This document shows positions 54,089 to 64,000 of a stretch of DNA of 64,000 bases, in pieces. Every line of letters starts with the position of its first letter. The first letter of the stretch is position 1. The DNA is from Oerskovia douganii. GTDB lineage: Bacteria > Actinomycetota > Actinomycetes > Actinomycetales > Cellulomonadaceae. The stretch is taken from positions 297,770-361,769 of the forward strand of contig NZ_JACSPN010000001.1 of assembly GCF_015142735.1 (NCBI RefSeq), read 5' to 3'. The notes beneath the pieces were generated by a model, which was not told the DNA's origin, searched no databases, and worked only from the letters and a program-made list of their open reading frames with translations. A program made the position numbers and the translations under genes.

Positions 54089-55074
54089 GCCCCCAGACGT
54101 CGCAGGACGCCGCCCGGTCGACGGCGTTCGACACCCGCACCGACCTGACCCCCGGCCAGAAGGCCGAGGTCCTGCTCGAGGCCATGCCCTGGCTCCAGGA
54201 GTTCCGCGACGCGCTCGTGGTCGTCAAGTACGGCGGCAACGCCATGATCGACGACGAGCTCAAGGCCGCGTTCGCGCGCGACATGGTGTTCCTGCGCCAG
54301 GTCGGCCTCCACCCCGTCGTCGTCCACGGCGGCGGGCCGCAGATCTCCGCGATGCTCGCGCGCCTCGGGATCGAGAGCGAGTTCCGCGGCGGGCTGCGCG
54401 TGACGACCCCCGAGGCCATGGACGTCGTCCGCATGGTCCTCACGGGCCAGGTCTCGCGCGAGCTCGTCGGGCTCATCAACGCCCACGGCCCCTACGCCGT
54501 CGGGCTCTCGGGCGAGGACGGCGGCCTGCTCCGCGCCCGCCGCCGCCACGCGACCGTCGACGGCGAGCCCGTCGACGTCGGCCTGGTCGGCGACGTCGTC
54601 GAGGTCCACCCGTCCGCAGTCCAGGACCTGCTCGACGCCGGACGCATCCCCGTGGTCTCCACCATCGCACCCGACATCGACGACCCGACCCAGGTCCTCA
54701 ACGTCAACGCCGACACGGCCGCGGCGGCGCTCGCGGTCGCGCTGGGGGCCAAGAAGCTCATCGTCCTGACCGACGTCGAGGGCCTGTACACGTCGTGGCC
54801 GGACAAGAGCTCGCTCGTCGCCGAGATCACGCGTTCCGAGCTCGCGGACCTCCTGCCCTCGCTCGAGGCCGGCATGGTGCCCAAGATGGAGGCGTGCCTG
54901 CGGGCCGTGTCCGGGGGCGTCCCGCGCGCGACCGTGATCGACGGTCGCGTCGCGCACTCGGTCCTCCTGGAGGTCTTCACGACGCGCGGCAACGGGACCA
55001 TGGTCGTCCCGGACGCTCTCGCGACCAGCGCCCCCGTCTCCACCACCCCTCCCGTCCCGCAGGAGCAGTCATGA
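54085..55074 (+). CDS. argB: Acetylglutamate kinase (ArgB)
   Basis: Amino-acid-kinase-family enzyme, 329 residues, the arginine-inhibited control step in most bacteria with ArgJ. After a 30-residue N-terminal helix-rich segment (expected for arginine-sensitive hexamers) come [28 protein letters not shown] [43 protein letters not shown] and [13 protein letters not shown] [14 protein letters not shown] 54085 overlaps the argJ stop. The Ser/Thr/Pro tail at the end is variable. Confidence 0.97.
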   Translation: MSPQTSQDAARSTAFDTRTDLTPGQKAEVLLEAMPWLQEFRDALVVVKYGGNAMIDDELKAAFARDMVFLRQVGLHPVVVHGGGPQISAMLARLGIESEFRGGLRVTTPEAMDVVRMVLTGQVSRELVGLINAHGPYAVGLSGEDGGLLRARRRHATVDGEPVDVGLVGDVVEVHPSAVQDLLDAGRIPVVSTIAPDIDDPTQVLNVNADTAAAALAVALGAKKLIVLTDVEGLYTSWPDKSSLVAEITRSELADLLPSLEAGMVPKMEACLRAVSGGVPRATVIDGRVAHSVLLEVFTTRGNGTMVVPDALATSAPVSTTPPVPQEQS

Positions 55075-56504
55075 ACGGCACGACCGGCGAGACCTCGCCG
55101 ACGCCCTCTGCCGACGTCGTCGACGCCGGGCACCTCGCGCCCGCCGGGGGCGTCCCGAGCGTGGAGGGCGCCGCGGACACGACCGTGGCCGGTCCCGGCA
55201 GCGTCGCACAGTGGACCGAGCGCTACACGCACGCGGTCATGGACACGTTCGGCCCACCGCAGAAGGTCCTGGTCCGTGGTGAGGGCGCCTACGTGTGGGA
55301 CGCCGACGGCACGCGCTACCTCGACCTGCTCGCGGGCATCGCGGTCAACGCGCTCGGTCACGCGCACCCCACGCTCACCGCGGCCGTCAGCGCCCAGCTC
55401 GGCACGCTCGGGCACGTGTCGAACTTCTTCGGCACGCCCACCCAGATCGCGCTCGCCGAGCGCCTCCTGAACCTCGCGCAGGCCCCCGAGGGCTCGCGCG
55501 TCTTCTTCACCAACTCGGGCACCGAGGCCAACGAGGCCGCGTTCAAGATGGCGCGCCGCAACCGCGACGGCGTCGCGGGCCCCGGGACGCGTACCCGGGT
55601 CCTCGCGCTCGAGGGCGGCTTCCACGGCCGCACCATGGGTGCGCTCGCTCTCACGTCCAAGGCCGCGTACCGCGAGCCGTTCGAGCCCCTGCCCGGCGGC
55701 GTCGAGTTCGTGCCGTTCGGTGACCTGACCGCGCTCGAGGAGGCCTTCTCGGCCGACGCCGTCGCCGCACGCGGCGAGGTCGCCGCGCTGGTCGTCGAGC
55801 CCGTCCAGGGGGAGGCGGGCGTGCGCCCGCTCCCGCCCGGCTACCTGGTCGCGGCGCGCGAGCTGACCGCGGCGTCGGGCGCCCTGCTGGTCCTCGACGA
55901 GGTCCAGACGGGCGTGGGGCGCACGGGGACGTGGTTCGCGTTCCAGCAGCAGGAGATCGGCGGTGGCATCACGCCCGACGTCGTCACTCTCGCCAAGGGG
56001 CTCGGCGGCGGCTTCCCCGTGGGCGCCGTCGTGGCGTTCGGCGAGCGCGCCGCGACGCTCCTGGGACGCGGCCAGCACGGCACGACGTTCGGCGGCAACC
56101 CGGTCGCGGCAGCCGCCGCGCTCGCGACGCTCGGCGTGATCGAGCGCGACGGCCTGCTGGCCAACGTGCGTGCCGTGGGTGAGCAGCTGCGGGAGGGGAT
56201 CGCGACGTGCGGCAGCCCCGTGGTCGCGGGCGCCCGCGGCCGGGGTCTGCTCATCGCGGTCCAGCTCGCCGCCCCCGTCGCGGCCGACGTCGCGCGGCTC
56301 GCCCTCGACCAGGGCTTCATCGTCAACGCGGTGCAGCCCGACGCGGTCCGCCTCGCGCCACCCCTGATCCTGACGCGCGACCAGGCGAGCGACGTCGTCG
56401 CGTTCTTCGCCGGGCTGCCCGCGGACCTCGTCGGCTCGCCGACCGCACCGCACGGCTCCGCAGACCCTGCGCCCACCGTCCCCGCCACCCGTCCGAAGGG
56501 CTGA
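55071..56504 (+). CDS. argD: Acetylornithine aminotransferase (ArgD)
   Basis: PLP-dependent class III aminotransferase, 477 residues. The first about 45 residues are an Asp/Ala/Thr/Pro-rich extension before [79 protein letters not shown] and the PLP-lysine [15 protein letters not shown] follow, then [12 protein letters not shown]. The extension makes it longer than the usual about 400 residues. ATG 55071 overlaps argB; a short Pro/Ala tail ends the protein. Confidence 0.96.
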   Translation: MNGTTGETSPTPSADVVDAGHLAPAGGVPSVEGAADTTVAGPGSVAQWTERYTHAVMDTFGPPQKVLVRGEGAYVWDADGTRYLDLLAGIAVNALGHAHPTLTAAVSAQLGTLGHVSNFFGTPTQIALAERLLNLAQAPEGSRVFFTNSGTEANEAAFKMARRNRDGVAGPGTRTRVLALEGGFHGRTMGALALTSKAAYREPFEPLPGGVEFVPFGDLTALEEAFSADAVAARGEVAALVVEPVQGEAGVRPLPPGYLVAARELTAASGALLVLDEVQTGVGRTGTWFAFQQQEIGGGITPDVVTLAKGLGGGFPVGAVVAFGERAATLLGRGQHGTTFGGNPVAAAAALATLGVIERDGLLANVRAVGEQLREGIATCGSPVVAGARGRGLLIAVQLAAPVAADVARLALDQGFIVNAVQPDAVRLAPPLILTRDQASDVVAFFAGLPADLVGSPTAPHGSADPAPTVPATRPKG

Positions 56505-58009
<1,505 letters not shown>

Positions 58010-58045
58010 CGACGGCCCGCACGGGCCGCGCAGCGACCACGGCGT

Positions 58046-58062
58046 CCGCCGACCCTCGGCGG
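58046..58062 (+). terminator. Terminator between argR and argG
   Basis: CCGCCGA-CCC-TCGGCGG, a perfect 7-bp stem; a smaller CGGCCC/GGGCCG stem precedes it at 58013-58028. These suggest argG has its own promoter (CACACT at 58067-58072 is a weak -10 candidate). Confidence 0.5.
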
Positions 58063-58108
58063 CTGCCACACTTGGACCCATCACCCCACGCAAGGAAGAG
58101 AACAAGTC

Positions 58109-59338
58109 ATGACTGAACGCGTCGTGCTCGCCTACTCGGGCGGCCTGGACACCTCCGTTGCCATCGGCTGGATCGGCGAGGCCACCGGGGCCGAGGTCGT
58201 CGCCGTGGCGGTCGACGTCGGCCAGGGCGGCGAGGACCTCGAGGTCATCCGTCAGCGTGCCCTCGACTGCGGCGCCGTCGAGGCCTACGTCGCGGACGCC
58301 CGCGACGAGTTCGCGACCGAGTACTGCATGCCCGCGCTGCGCGCGAACGGCCTGTACCTCGACCGCTACCCGCTGGTCTCGGCGATCTCGCGCCCCGTGA
58401 TCGTCAAGCACCTGGTGCGTGCTGCTCGCCAGTTCGGTGCGACGACCGTCGCGCACGGCTGCACGGGCAAGGGCAACGACCAGGTCCGCTTCGAGGTCGC
58501 CACGACCTCGCTCGCTCCTGAGCTCAAGACGATCGCGCCGGTCCGTGACCTCGCGCTGACGCGCGAGAAGGCCATCGCGTACGCCGAGAAGCACTCGTTG
58601 CCGATCGCCACGACCAAGCACAACCCGTTCTCGGTCGACCAGAACGTGTGGGGCCGCGCCGTGGAGACGGGCTTCCTCGAGGACATCTGGAACGCCCCGA
58701 CCAAGGACGTCTACAACTACACCGACGACCCGACGTTCCCGCCGGTCGCGGACGAGGTCGTCATCACGTTCGAGCAGGGCGTCCCGGTCGCGCTCGACGG
58801 CGTCCCGGTCACGCCCCTGCAGGCCATCCAGGAGATGAACCGTCGCGCTGGCGCCCAGGGCGTGGGCCGCATCGACATCGTCGAGGACCGCCTGGTGGGC
58901 ATCAAGTCGCGCGAGATCTACGAGGCCCCGGGGGCGATCGCGCTCATCGCGGCGCACCAGGAGCTCGAGAACGTGACGCTCGAGCGCGAGCAGGCCCGCT
59001 TCAAGCGCGGCGTCGAGCAGCGCTGGACCGAGCTGGTCTACGACGGCATGTGGTTCAGCCCGCTCAAGAAGTCGCTCGACGTCTTCATCGACGACACCCA
59101 GCGCTACGTGTCGGGCGACATCCGCCTCGTCCTGCACGGTGGCCGCGCGACCGTCACGGGCCGTCGCAGCGAGTCGAGCCTGTACGACTTCAACCTCGCG
59201 ACCTACGACGAGGGCGACACGTTCGACCAGTCGCAGGCCAAGGGCTTCATCGAGATCTTCGGCCTCACGGCCAAGCTCTCCGCGGCCCGCGACGAGAAGT
59301 TCGGCAACGGCGTGGACTTCGGCACCGGGAGCCTGTGA
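58109..59338 (+). CDS. argG: Argininosuccinate synthase (ArgG)
   Basis: ATP-dependent joining of citrulline and aspartate. 409 residues, class I type: the N-type PP-motif [53 protein letters not shown], then [18 protein letters not shown] and [28 protein letters not shown] lies 9 nt before the ATG. It is separated from argR by 99 nt with hairpins and is followed by argH 3 nt after its stop. Confidence 0.97.
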   Translation: MTERVVLAYSGGLDTSVAIGWIGEATGAEVVAVAVDVGQGGEDLEVIRQRALDCGAVEAYVADARDEFATEYCMPALRANGLYLDRYPLVSAISRPVIVKHLVRAARQFGATTVAHGCTGKGNDQVRFEVATTSLAPELKTIAPVRDLALTREKAIAYAEKHSLPIATTKHNPFSVDQNVWGRAVETGFLEDIWNAPTKDVYNYTDDPTFPPVADEVVITFEQGVPVALDGVPVTPLQAIQEMNRRAGAQGVGRIDIVEDRLVGIKSREIYEAPGAIALIAAHQELENVTLEREQARFKRGVEQRWTELVYDGMWFSPLKKSLDVFIDDTQRYVSGDIRLVLHGGRATVTGRRSESSLYDFNLATYDEGDTFDQSQAKGFIEIFGLTAKLSAARDEKFGNGVDFGTGSL

Positions 59339-60811
<1,473 letters not shown>

Positions 60812-60818
60812 GGTCCGC

Positions 60819-61430
60819 ATGAGCGTGAGTGCTGCGGTCCTCGCGGACCTCGTCACCCGCGTGCACGACGGCGCAGCCCGCCTCGGTCCGGGACGTCCGG
60901 CAGGTCCGGGCGTCCCGGGGGCGGGCTGTCGCCTGGTCGTCGTCGACGGGCCGGCCGGGTCGGGCAAGACCACGCTGGCGGCTCAGCTCGCCGCGGCCCT
61001 GCCGGCGCAGGTCGTCCACATGGACGACCTGTACGAGGGCTGGACGGGCATGACGGCGGGGGTCGGGCGGCTCGTCGAGCAGGTCCTGGACCCGCTGGCC
61101 GCGGGCCGCCCGGGCCGGTACCAGCGCTACGACTGGTCGCTCGACGACTTCGCGGAGTGGCACGACGTGCCGCTCGCCCCTTTCCTCGTCGTCGAGGGCT
61201 GCGGCGCGGGGTCCCGGCGCGTCGCCGACGTGACGACCCTGCTCGTCTGGGTCGAGGCCGACGACGAGCTCCGCCTGGCCCGGGGCCTCGCGCGCGACGG
61301 GCAGGAGGCCCGCGTGCACTGGCTCGAGTGGATGGCTGCGGAGCGCGCGGTCTACGCGGCCGAGGGGACGGCCGAGCGCGCCGACGTGGTCCTCGACGGG
61401 TTCGGCGAGCCGGTCACGCCCGGAGCGTAG
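60819..61430 (+). CDS. Uridine-kinase-like P-loop NTPase
   Basis: 203 residues, 7 nt after argH. P-loop GPAGSGKTT at 44-52 in the sequence VVVDGPAGSGKTTLAAQLAAAL, then HMDDLYEGWTG (an Asp-rich phosphate-acceptor loop as in uridine and panthothenate kinases), FLVVEGCGAGSRR and a Trp/Glu-rich lid. It looks like a small-molecule kinase (4-amino-4-deoxychorismate or uridine kinase-like annotations are frequent); the substrate is not evident. Confidence 0.75.
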   Translation: MSVSAAVLADLVTRVHDGAARLGPGRPAGPGVPGAGCRLVVVDGPAGSGKTTLAAQLAAALPAQVVHMDDLYEGWTGMTAGVGRLVEQVLDPLAAGRPGRYQRYDWSLDDFAEWHDVPLAPFLVVEGCGAGSRRVADVTTLLVWVEADDELRLARGLARDGQEARVHWLEWMAAERAVYAAEGTAERADVVLDGFGEPVTPGA

Positions 61431-61487
61431 CCGGGACGTGCGGGGCGTAGATTGCGGGGGAGACCACCGCCCAGCCAGGAGGCCCAC

Positions 61488-62192
61488 GTGACCGAGTCCC
61501 TCCGCTCCCTCCCGCTCGACCTCGCCCCGGCGACCGACCCGGTGCCGGGCGACCGAGCCCTCGACGTCCCGGCGCGGGGCTGGTTCGCGCGACCGAGCCT
61601 GGAGGTCGCGCGCGACCTCCTCGGGGCCTCGGTCACGCACCGCTCTCCCGAGGGCAGCGTCACGGTCCGCCTCACCGAGGTCGAGGCCTACGACGGCGAG
61701 CGGGACCCGGGGTCGCACGCCTTCCGTGGCCGCACCGAGCGCAACCGGGCCATGTACGGCGAGCCGGGGCACCTGTACGTCTACCGTCACCTGGGCCTGC
61801 ACCACTGCGTCAACGTGGTCTGCGGTCCGCTGGGCCAGGCCTCGGCGGTGCTCCTCCGGGCGGGAGAGGTGACCGACGGCGTCGAGCTGGCCCGGGCGCG
61901 CCGGCTCGCCGCCGGCGTCTGCGACTCGGACCGCCAGATCGCGCGCGGTCCGGCACGTCTCGCGGTGGCGCTCGGGCTCGACCTGACCCACTACGGGCTC
62001 GACGTGACGGAGGAGGGGGGCGACGTCGTCGTGCACCGGGACGCCCGGACCATGCGCCCGGCGATCGCGACCGGACCCCGGGTCGGCGTGAGCGGCGACG
62101 GGGGAGACGCGAGCGTCTACCCGTGGCGCCTGTGGCTCACGGGGGACCCGACCGTGTCGGCGTACCGGCCGGCGACGCGCCGCACGCGCTGA
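61488..62192 (+). CDS. mpg: DNA-3-methyladenine glycosylase (AAG/MPG family)
   Basis: Base-excision glycosylase for alkylated purines. 234 residues from GTG 61488, with AGGAGG 5 nt upstream; a TTG at 61452 is further out. ARDLLGASVTHRSPEGSVTVRLTEVEAYDGERDPGSHAFRG carries the catalytic Glu, followed by RNRAMYGEPGHLYVYRHLGLHHCVNVVCGP. TAGATT at 61448-61453 may be its -10. A 25-residue variable N-terminus precedes the core. Confidence 0.93.
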   Translation: MTESLRSLPLDLAPATDPVPGDRALDVPARGWFARPSLEVARDLLGASVTHRSPEGSVTVRLTEVEAYDGERDPGSHAFRGRTERNRAMYGEPGHLYVYRHLGLHHCVNVVCGPLGQASAVLLRAGEVTDGVELARARRLAAGVCDSDRQIARGPARLAVALGLDLTHYGLDVTEEGGDVVVHRDARTMRPAIATGPRVGVSGDGGDASVYPWRLWLTGDPTVSAYRPATRRTR

Positions 62193-62324
62193 GGGTCCGC
62201 TGCTCGGCGGAGTCGGTGGAGGGCGGCGGGACACGGCAGACTAGGACACCGGGCGCGAGCACGACAGCGCAGCCCGACACACGCCCTGCGCCGCTACGTG
62301 CGCGGGCACGACGAAGGAGATGCA

Positions 62325-63584
62325 GTGAACGACGTTCTCGACGAGTTGCAATGGCGAGGCCTGGTGGCGCAGTCCACCGACGAGGCCGCGCTGCGTGCTG
62401 CGCTGGCCGAGGGACCCGTCACGTATTACTGCGGCTTCGATCCGACCGCGCCGAGCCTGCACCACGGCCACCTGGTGCAGCTCATCCTGCTGCGCCACCT
62501 GCAGCTCGCGGGGCACCGTGCGATCGCGCTCGTCGGCGGCGCCACGGGCATGATCGGCGACCCGCGCCAGTCGGGGGAGCGGATCCTCAACACCAAGGAC
62601 ACGGTCGCCGAGTGGACCGAGCGCCTCAAGGCGCAGGTCTCGCGATTCCTCGACTTCGAGGGCGACAACCCGGCGCGCATCGTGAACAACCTCGACTGGA
62701 CGGCGAACCTCACCGCGATCGACTTCCTGCGGGAGATCGGCAAGCACTACCGCCTGGGGACCATGCTGGCCAAGGACACCGTGGCGCGCCGCCTGAGGTC
62801 GGACGAGGGCATCAGCTTCACCGAGTTCAGCTACCAGATCCTCCAGGGGAACGACTACCTCGAGCTGTTCCGCCGTGAGGGCGTCACCCTCCAGACGGGC
62901 GGCAACGACCAGTGGGGCAACCTGCTGTCGGGAGTCGAGCTGATCCGCAAGGCCGAGGGCGCCTCGGTGCACGTCCTGACGACGCCGCTCATCACCAAGG
63001 CCGACGGGACCAAGTTCGGCAAGACCGAGGGCGGGGCCGTGTGGCTCGACCCCGACATGATGAGCCCGTACGCGTTCTACCAGTACTGGGTCAACGCGGA
63101 CGACGCCGACGTGGTGGGCTGGCTCAAGATCTTCACGTTCCGTACCGCGGAGGAGATCGCCGAGCTCGAGCGCGCGGTCGCGGAGCGTCCTGCGGCGCGC
63201 GAGGCGCAGAAGGCGCTCGCGGCCGACGTCACGACGCTGGTCCACGGCGCCGCCGCGACCGAGGCCGTCATCGCGGCGAGCCAGGCGCTCTTCGGTCGTG
63301 GAGACCTGGGAGCGCTGGACGCGGGCACGCTCGCTGCGGCCGTGGCCGAGCTCCCGCGCACGACGGCGGCCCCCGGGGACGCGGTCGTCGACCTCCTGGT
63401 CGGGTCGGGTCTCGTGAGCTCGAAGGGCGCGGCGCGACGCGCGATCGCCGAGGGTGGCGCCTACGTCAACAACGTCAAGGTGACGTCCGAGGACGCGGTC
63501 CTCGGTGCGGACGACCTGCTGCACGACCGCTTCGCGGTCCTGCGTCGCGGCAAGCGGACGCTCGCGGTGGCAGCCGTCGCGTGA
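62325..63584 (+). CDS. tyrS: Tyrosine--tRNA ligase (TyrS)
   Basis: Class I synthetase, 419 residues. The HIGH-like motif lies in [15 protein letters not shown], the KMSKS-like motif is [10 protein letters not shown], and [12 protein letters not shown] is the tyrosine-specific stretch. The C-terminal S4 domain (about 350-419, [21 protein letters not shown]) binds tRNA. GTG 62325 has GAAGGAG 5 nt upstream; an earlier in-frame start at 62298 would add nine residues. It ends just before a very strong terminator and the rRNA promoter region. Confidence 0.97.
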   Translation: MNDVLDELQWRGLVAQSTDEAALRAALAEGPVTYYCGFDPTAPSLHHGHLVQLILLRHLQLAGHRAIALVGGATGMIGDPRQSGERILNTKDTVAEWTERLKAQVSRFLDFEGDNPARIVNNLDWTANLTAIDFLREIGKHYRLGTMLAKDTVARRLRSDEGISFTEFSYQILQGNDYLELFRREGVTLQTGGNDQWGNLLSGVELIRKAEGASVHVLTTPLITKADGTKFGKTEGGAVWLDPDMMSPYAFYQYWVNADDADVVGWLKIFTFRTAEEIAELERAVAERPAAREAQKALAADVTTLVHGAAATEAVIAASQALFGRGDLGALDAGTLAAAVAELPRTTAAPGDAVVDLLVGSGLVSSKGAARRAIAEGGAYVNNVKVTSEDAVLGADDLLHDRFAVLRRGKRTLAVAAVA

Positions 63585-63599
63585 CGGTTCCGTCGGTGT

Positions 63600-63639
63600 G
63601 ACGGTGGGACCAGGGGAGTGCTCCCCTGGTCCCACCGTC
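63600..63639 (+). terminator. Terminator after tyrS
   Basis: Perfect 40-nt inverted repeat: GACGGTGGGACCAGGGGAG pairs with its complement around TG (at least 17 bp stem in RNA). It lies 15 nt after the tyrS stop; no T run. Confidence 0.85.
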
Positions 63640-63665
63640 GTCCCGGGCGGTTCGTCCGCCGCCGG

Positions 63666-63699
63666 CCCGGGTGCGGTGACCGGCGTCACCGCACCCGGG
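63666..63699 (+). terminator. Second hairpin before the rRNA promoter
   Basis: CCCGGGTGCGGTGAC and its exact complement around CGGC (15-bp stem), followed by TTT. It is directly upstream of the -35 and may insulate the rRNA promoter. Confidence 0.75.
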
Positions 63700-63700
63700 T

Positions 63701-63730
63701 TTGACCTCGACCGCGGAGTCGACGTAATCT
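63701..63730 (+). promoter_or_regulatory. rRNA operon promoter P1
   Basis: TTGACC (63701-63706) and TAATCT (63725-63730) with an 18-nt spacer, oriented toward the right edge. Confidence 0.75.
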
Positions 63731-63890
63731 TCTGGATGTCAGCCCGACAGGGAGGAACAGACACCACTGCGAAGCTCCTCGGAGCCGCCGCGAAGTGGCT
63801 GGTCCCACGAGCAGACGCTCCCACGAACTGCAGGTCCTGGACCTGACGACCCGTGAGAGGACCAGAGCAGGGCCGTCTCCGCCTCGGCGG

Positions 63891-63919
63891 TAGACACGCA
63901 GGCTCGCCTCTGGTAAGGT
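63891..63919 (+). promoter_or_regulatory. rRNA operon promoter P2
   Basis: TAGACA (63891-63896) and TAAGGT (63914-63919) with a 17-nt spacer, 160 bp downstream of P1. Confidence 0.75.
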
Positions 63920-63974
63920 AGAGAAGTTGCCCCGAGTGAAGGCCTGGGAACGGGTTGGATTCGGTGCGTGTCGG

Positions 63975-64000
63975 TTGCTTGAGAACTCAACAGTGTGCTT
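63975..64000 (+). promoter_or_regulatory. Pre-16S rRNA leader with boxA-like/antitermination element
   Basis: TTGCTTGAGAACTCAACAG followed by TGTGCTT matches the conserved element found just upstream of 16S genes in actinobacteria, associated with boxA-type antitermination and processing. It identifies the next feature as an rrn operon. Confidence 0.85.

Larger units (their letters stand above)
63585..64000 (+). other. Intergenic region between tyrS and the rRNA operon
   Basis: 416 nt without a supported gene. It holds two perfect hairpins, two promoters and the start of the pre-16S leader, each listed separately. The 16S gene lies beyond the window. Confidence 0.8.

Noticed and set aside
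63505..63846. 113-codon ORF at the end of tyrS and into the rRNA promoter region
   Set aside because: It overlaps tyrS in another frame and crosses both terminators; no family resemblance.

Overview
This 64 kb window is core chromosome from a very GC-rich actinobacterium. The gene order (dcw cluster running into ftsZ-pgeF-sepF-yggT-divIVA), PriA-type HisA, DivIVA/Wag31, a FurA-KatA pair and the typical pre-16S leader at the right edge fit the Micrococcales, probably near Cellulomonadaceae or Promicromonosporaceae (inference from gene content and order; no search was run). I see no prophage, insertion sequence, integrase, CRISPR array, tRNA or complete rRNA gene. Almost all DNA is coding, and stop/start overlaps (ATGA, GTGA, TTGA) are the rule inside operons.

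Layout. 1-11.8 kb: peptidoglycan precursor synthesis and division (murF, mraY, murD, ftsW, murG, murC, ftsQ, ftsZ, pgeF). 11.9-16.5 kb: sepF, yggT, divIVA, a DksA/TraR-like protein with a degenerate zinc finger, lspA, rluD-like, GNAT. 16.6-25 kb: dnaE1, an FMN-binding split-barrel protein, an S4 protein, hisD, and a RecQ-like helicase fused to a phosphoribosyltransferase-like domain. 25.2-27.6 kb: alcohol dehydrogenase preceded by a Rex-like operator, a membrane protein, a Tat-exported Rieske lipoprotein. 27.7-32.5 kb: hisC-hisB-unknown-hisH-priA-sseB. 32.6-37.2 kb (minus strand): GerW-like protein, secreted serine protease, coiled-coil membrane protein, DUF1844, catalase, Fur regulator. 37.3-44.9 kb: infC-rpmI-rplT behind a long leader, 23S methyltransferase, RNA ligase-like protein, pheST. 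44.9-51.7 kb: accessory genes and a TPP-riboswitch-controlled thiD-tenA fusion. 51.8-60.8 kb: argCJBDF-R, then argG and argH. 60.8-64 kb: small kinase, mpg, tyrS, then two promoters and the leader of an rRNA operon whose 16S gene lies beyond the edge.

How it works together. The window holds three nearly complete linear programmes: cell wall to septum (Mur ligases, FtsW/FtsQ/FtsZ, SepF, DivIVA), histidine, and arginine (acetyl-recycling route through ArgJ, with its repressor inside the operon). Regulation readable from the DNA includes a probable ArgR operator on the argC promoter, a Rex site at adhP, a Fur-type inverted repeat on the fur promoter, a TPP riboswitch, and a hairpin-T-run candidate attenuator before infC. 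infC has no AUG/GUG/UUG in position and appears to start with ATC, using the same 11-nt ribosome-binding context as rplT. At least ten genes have a -10 hexamer 6-8 nt from the start codon, so they are probably transcribed as leaderless mRNAs.

I did not find a defence system, secondary-metabolite cluster or other clearly undescribed multi-gene machine. The most unusual items are the RecQ-PRTase fusion, the unknown protein translationally coupled inside the his operon, the infC leader, the degenerate TraR finger, and a 71-bp inverted-repeat structure between qor and a VOC gene.
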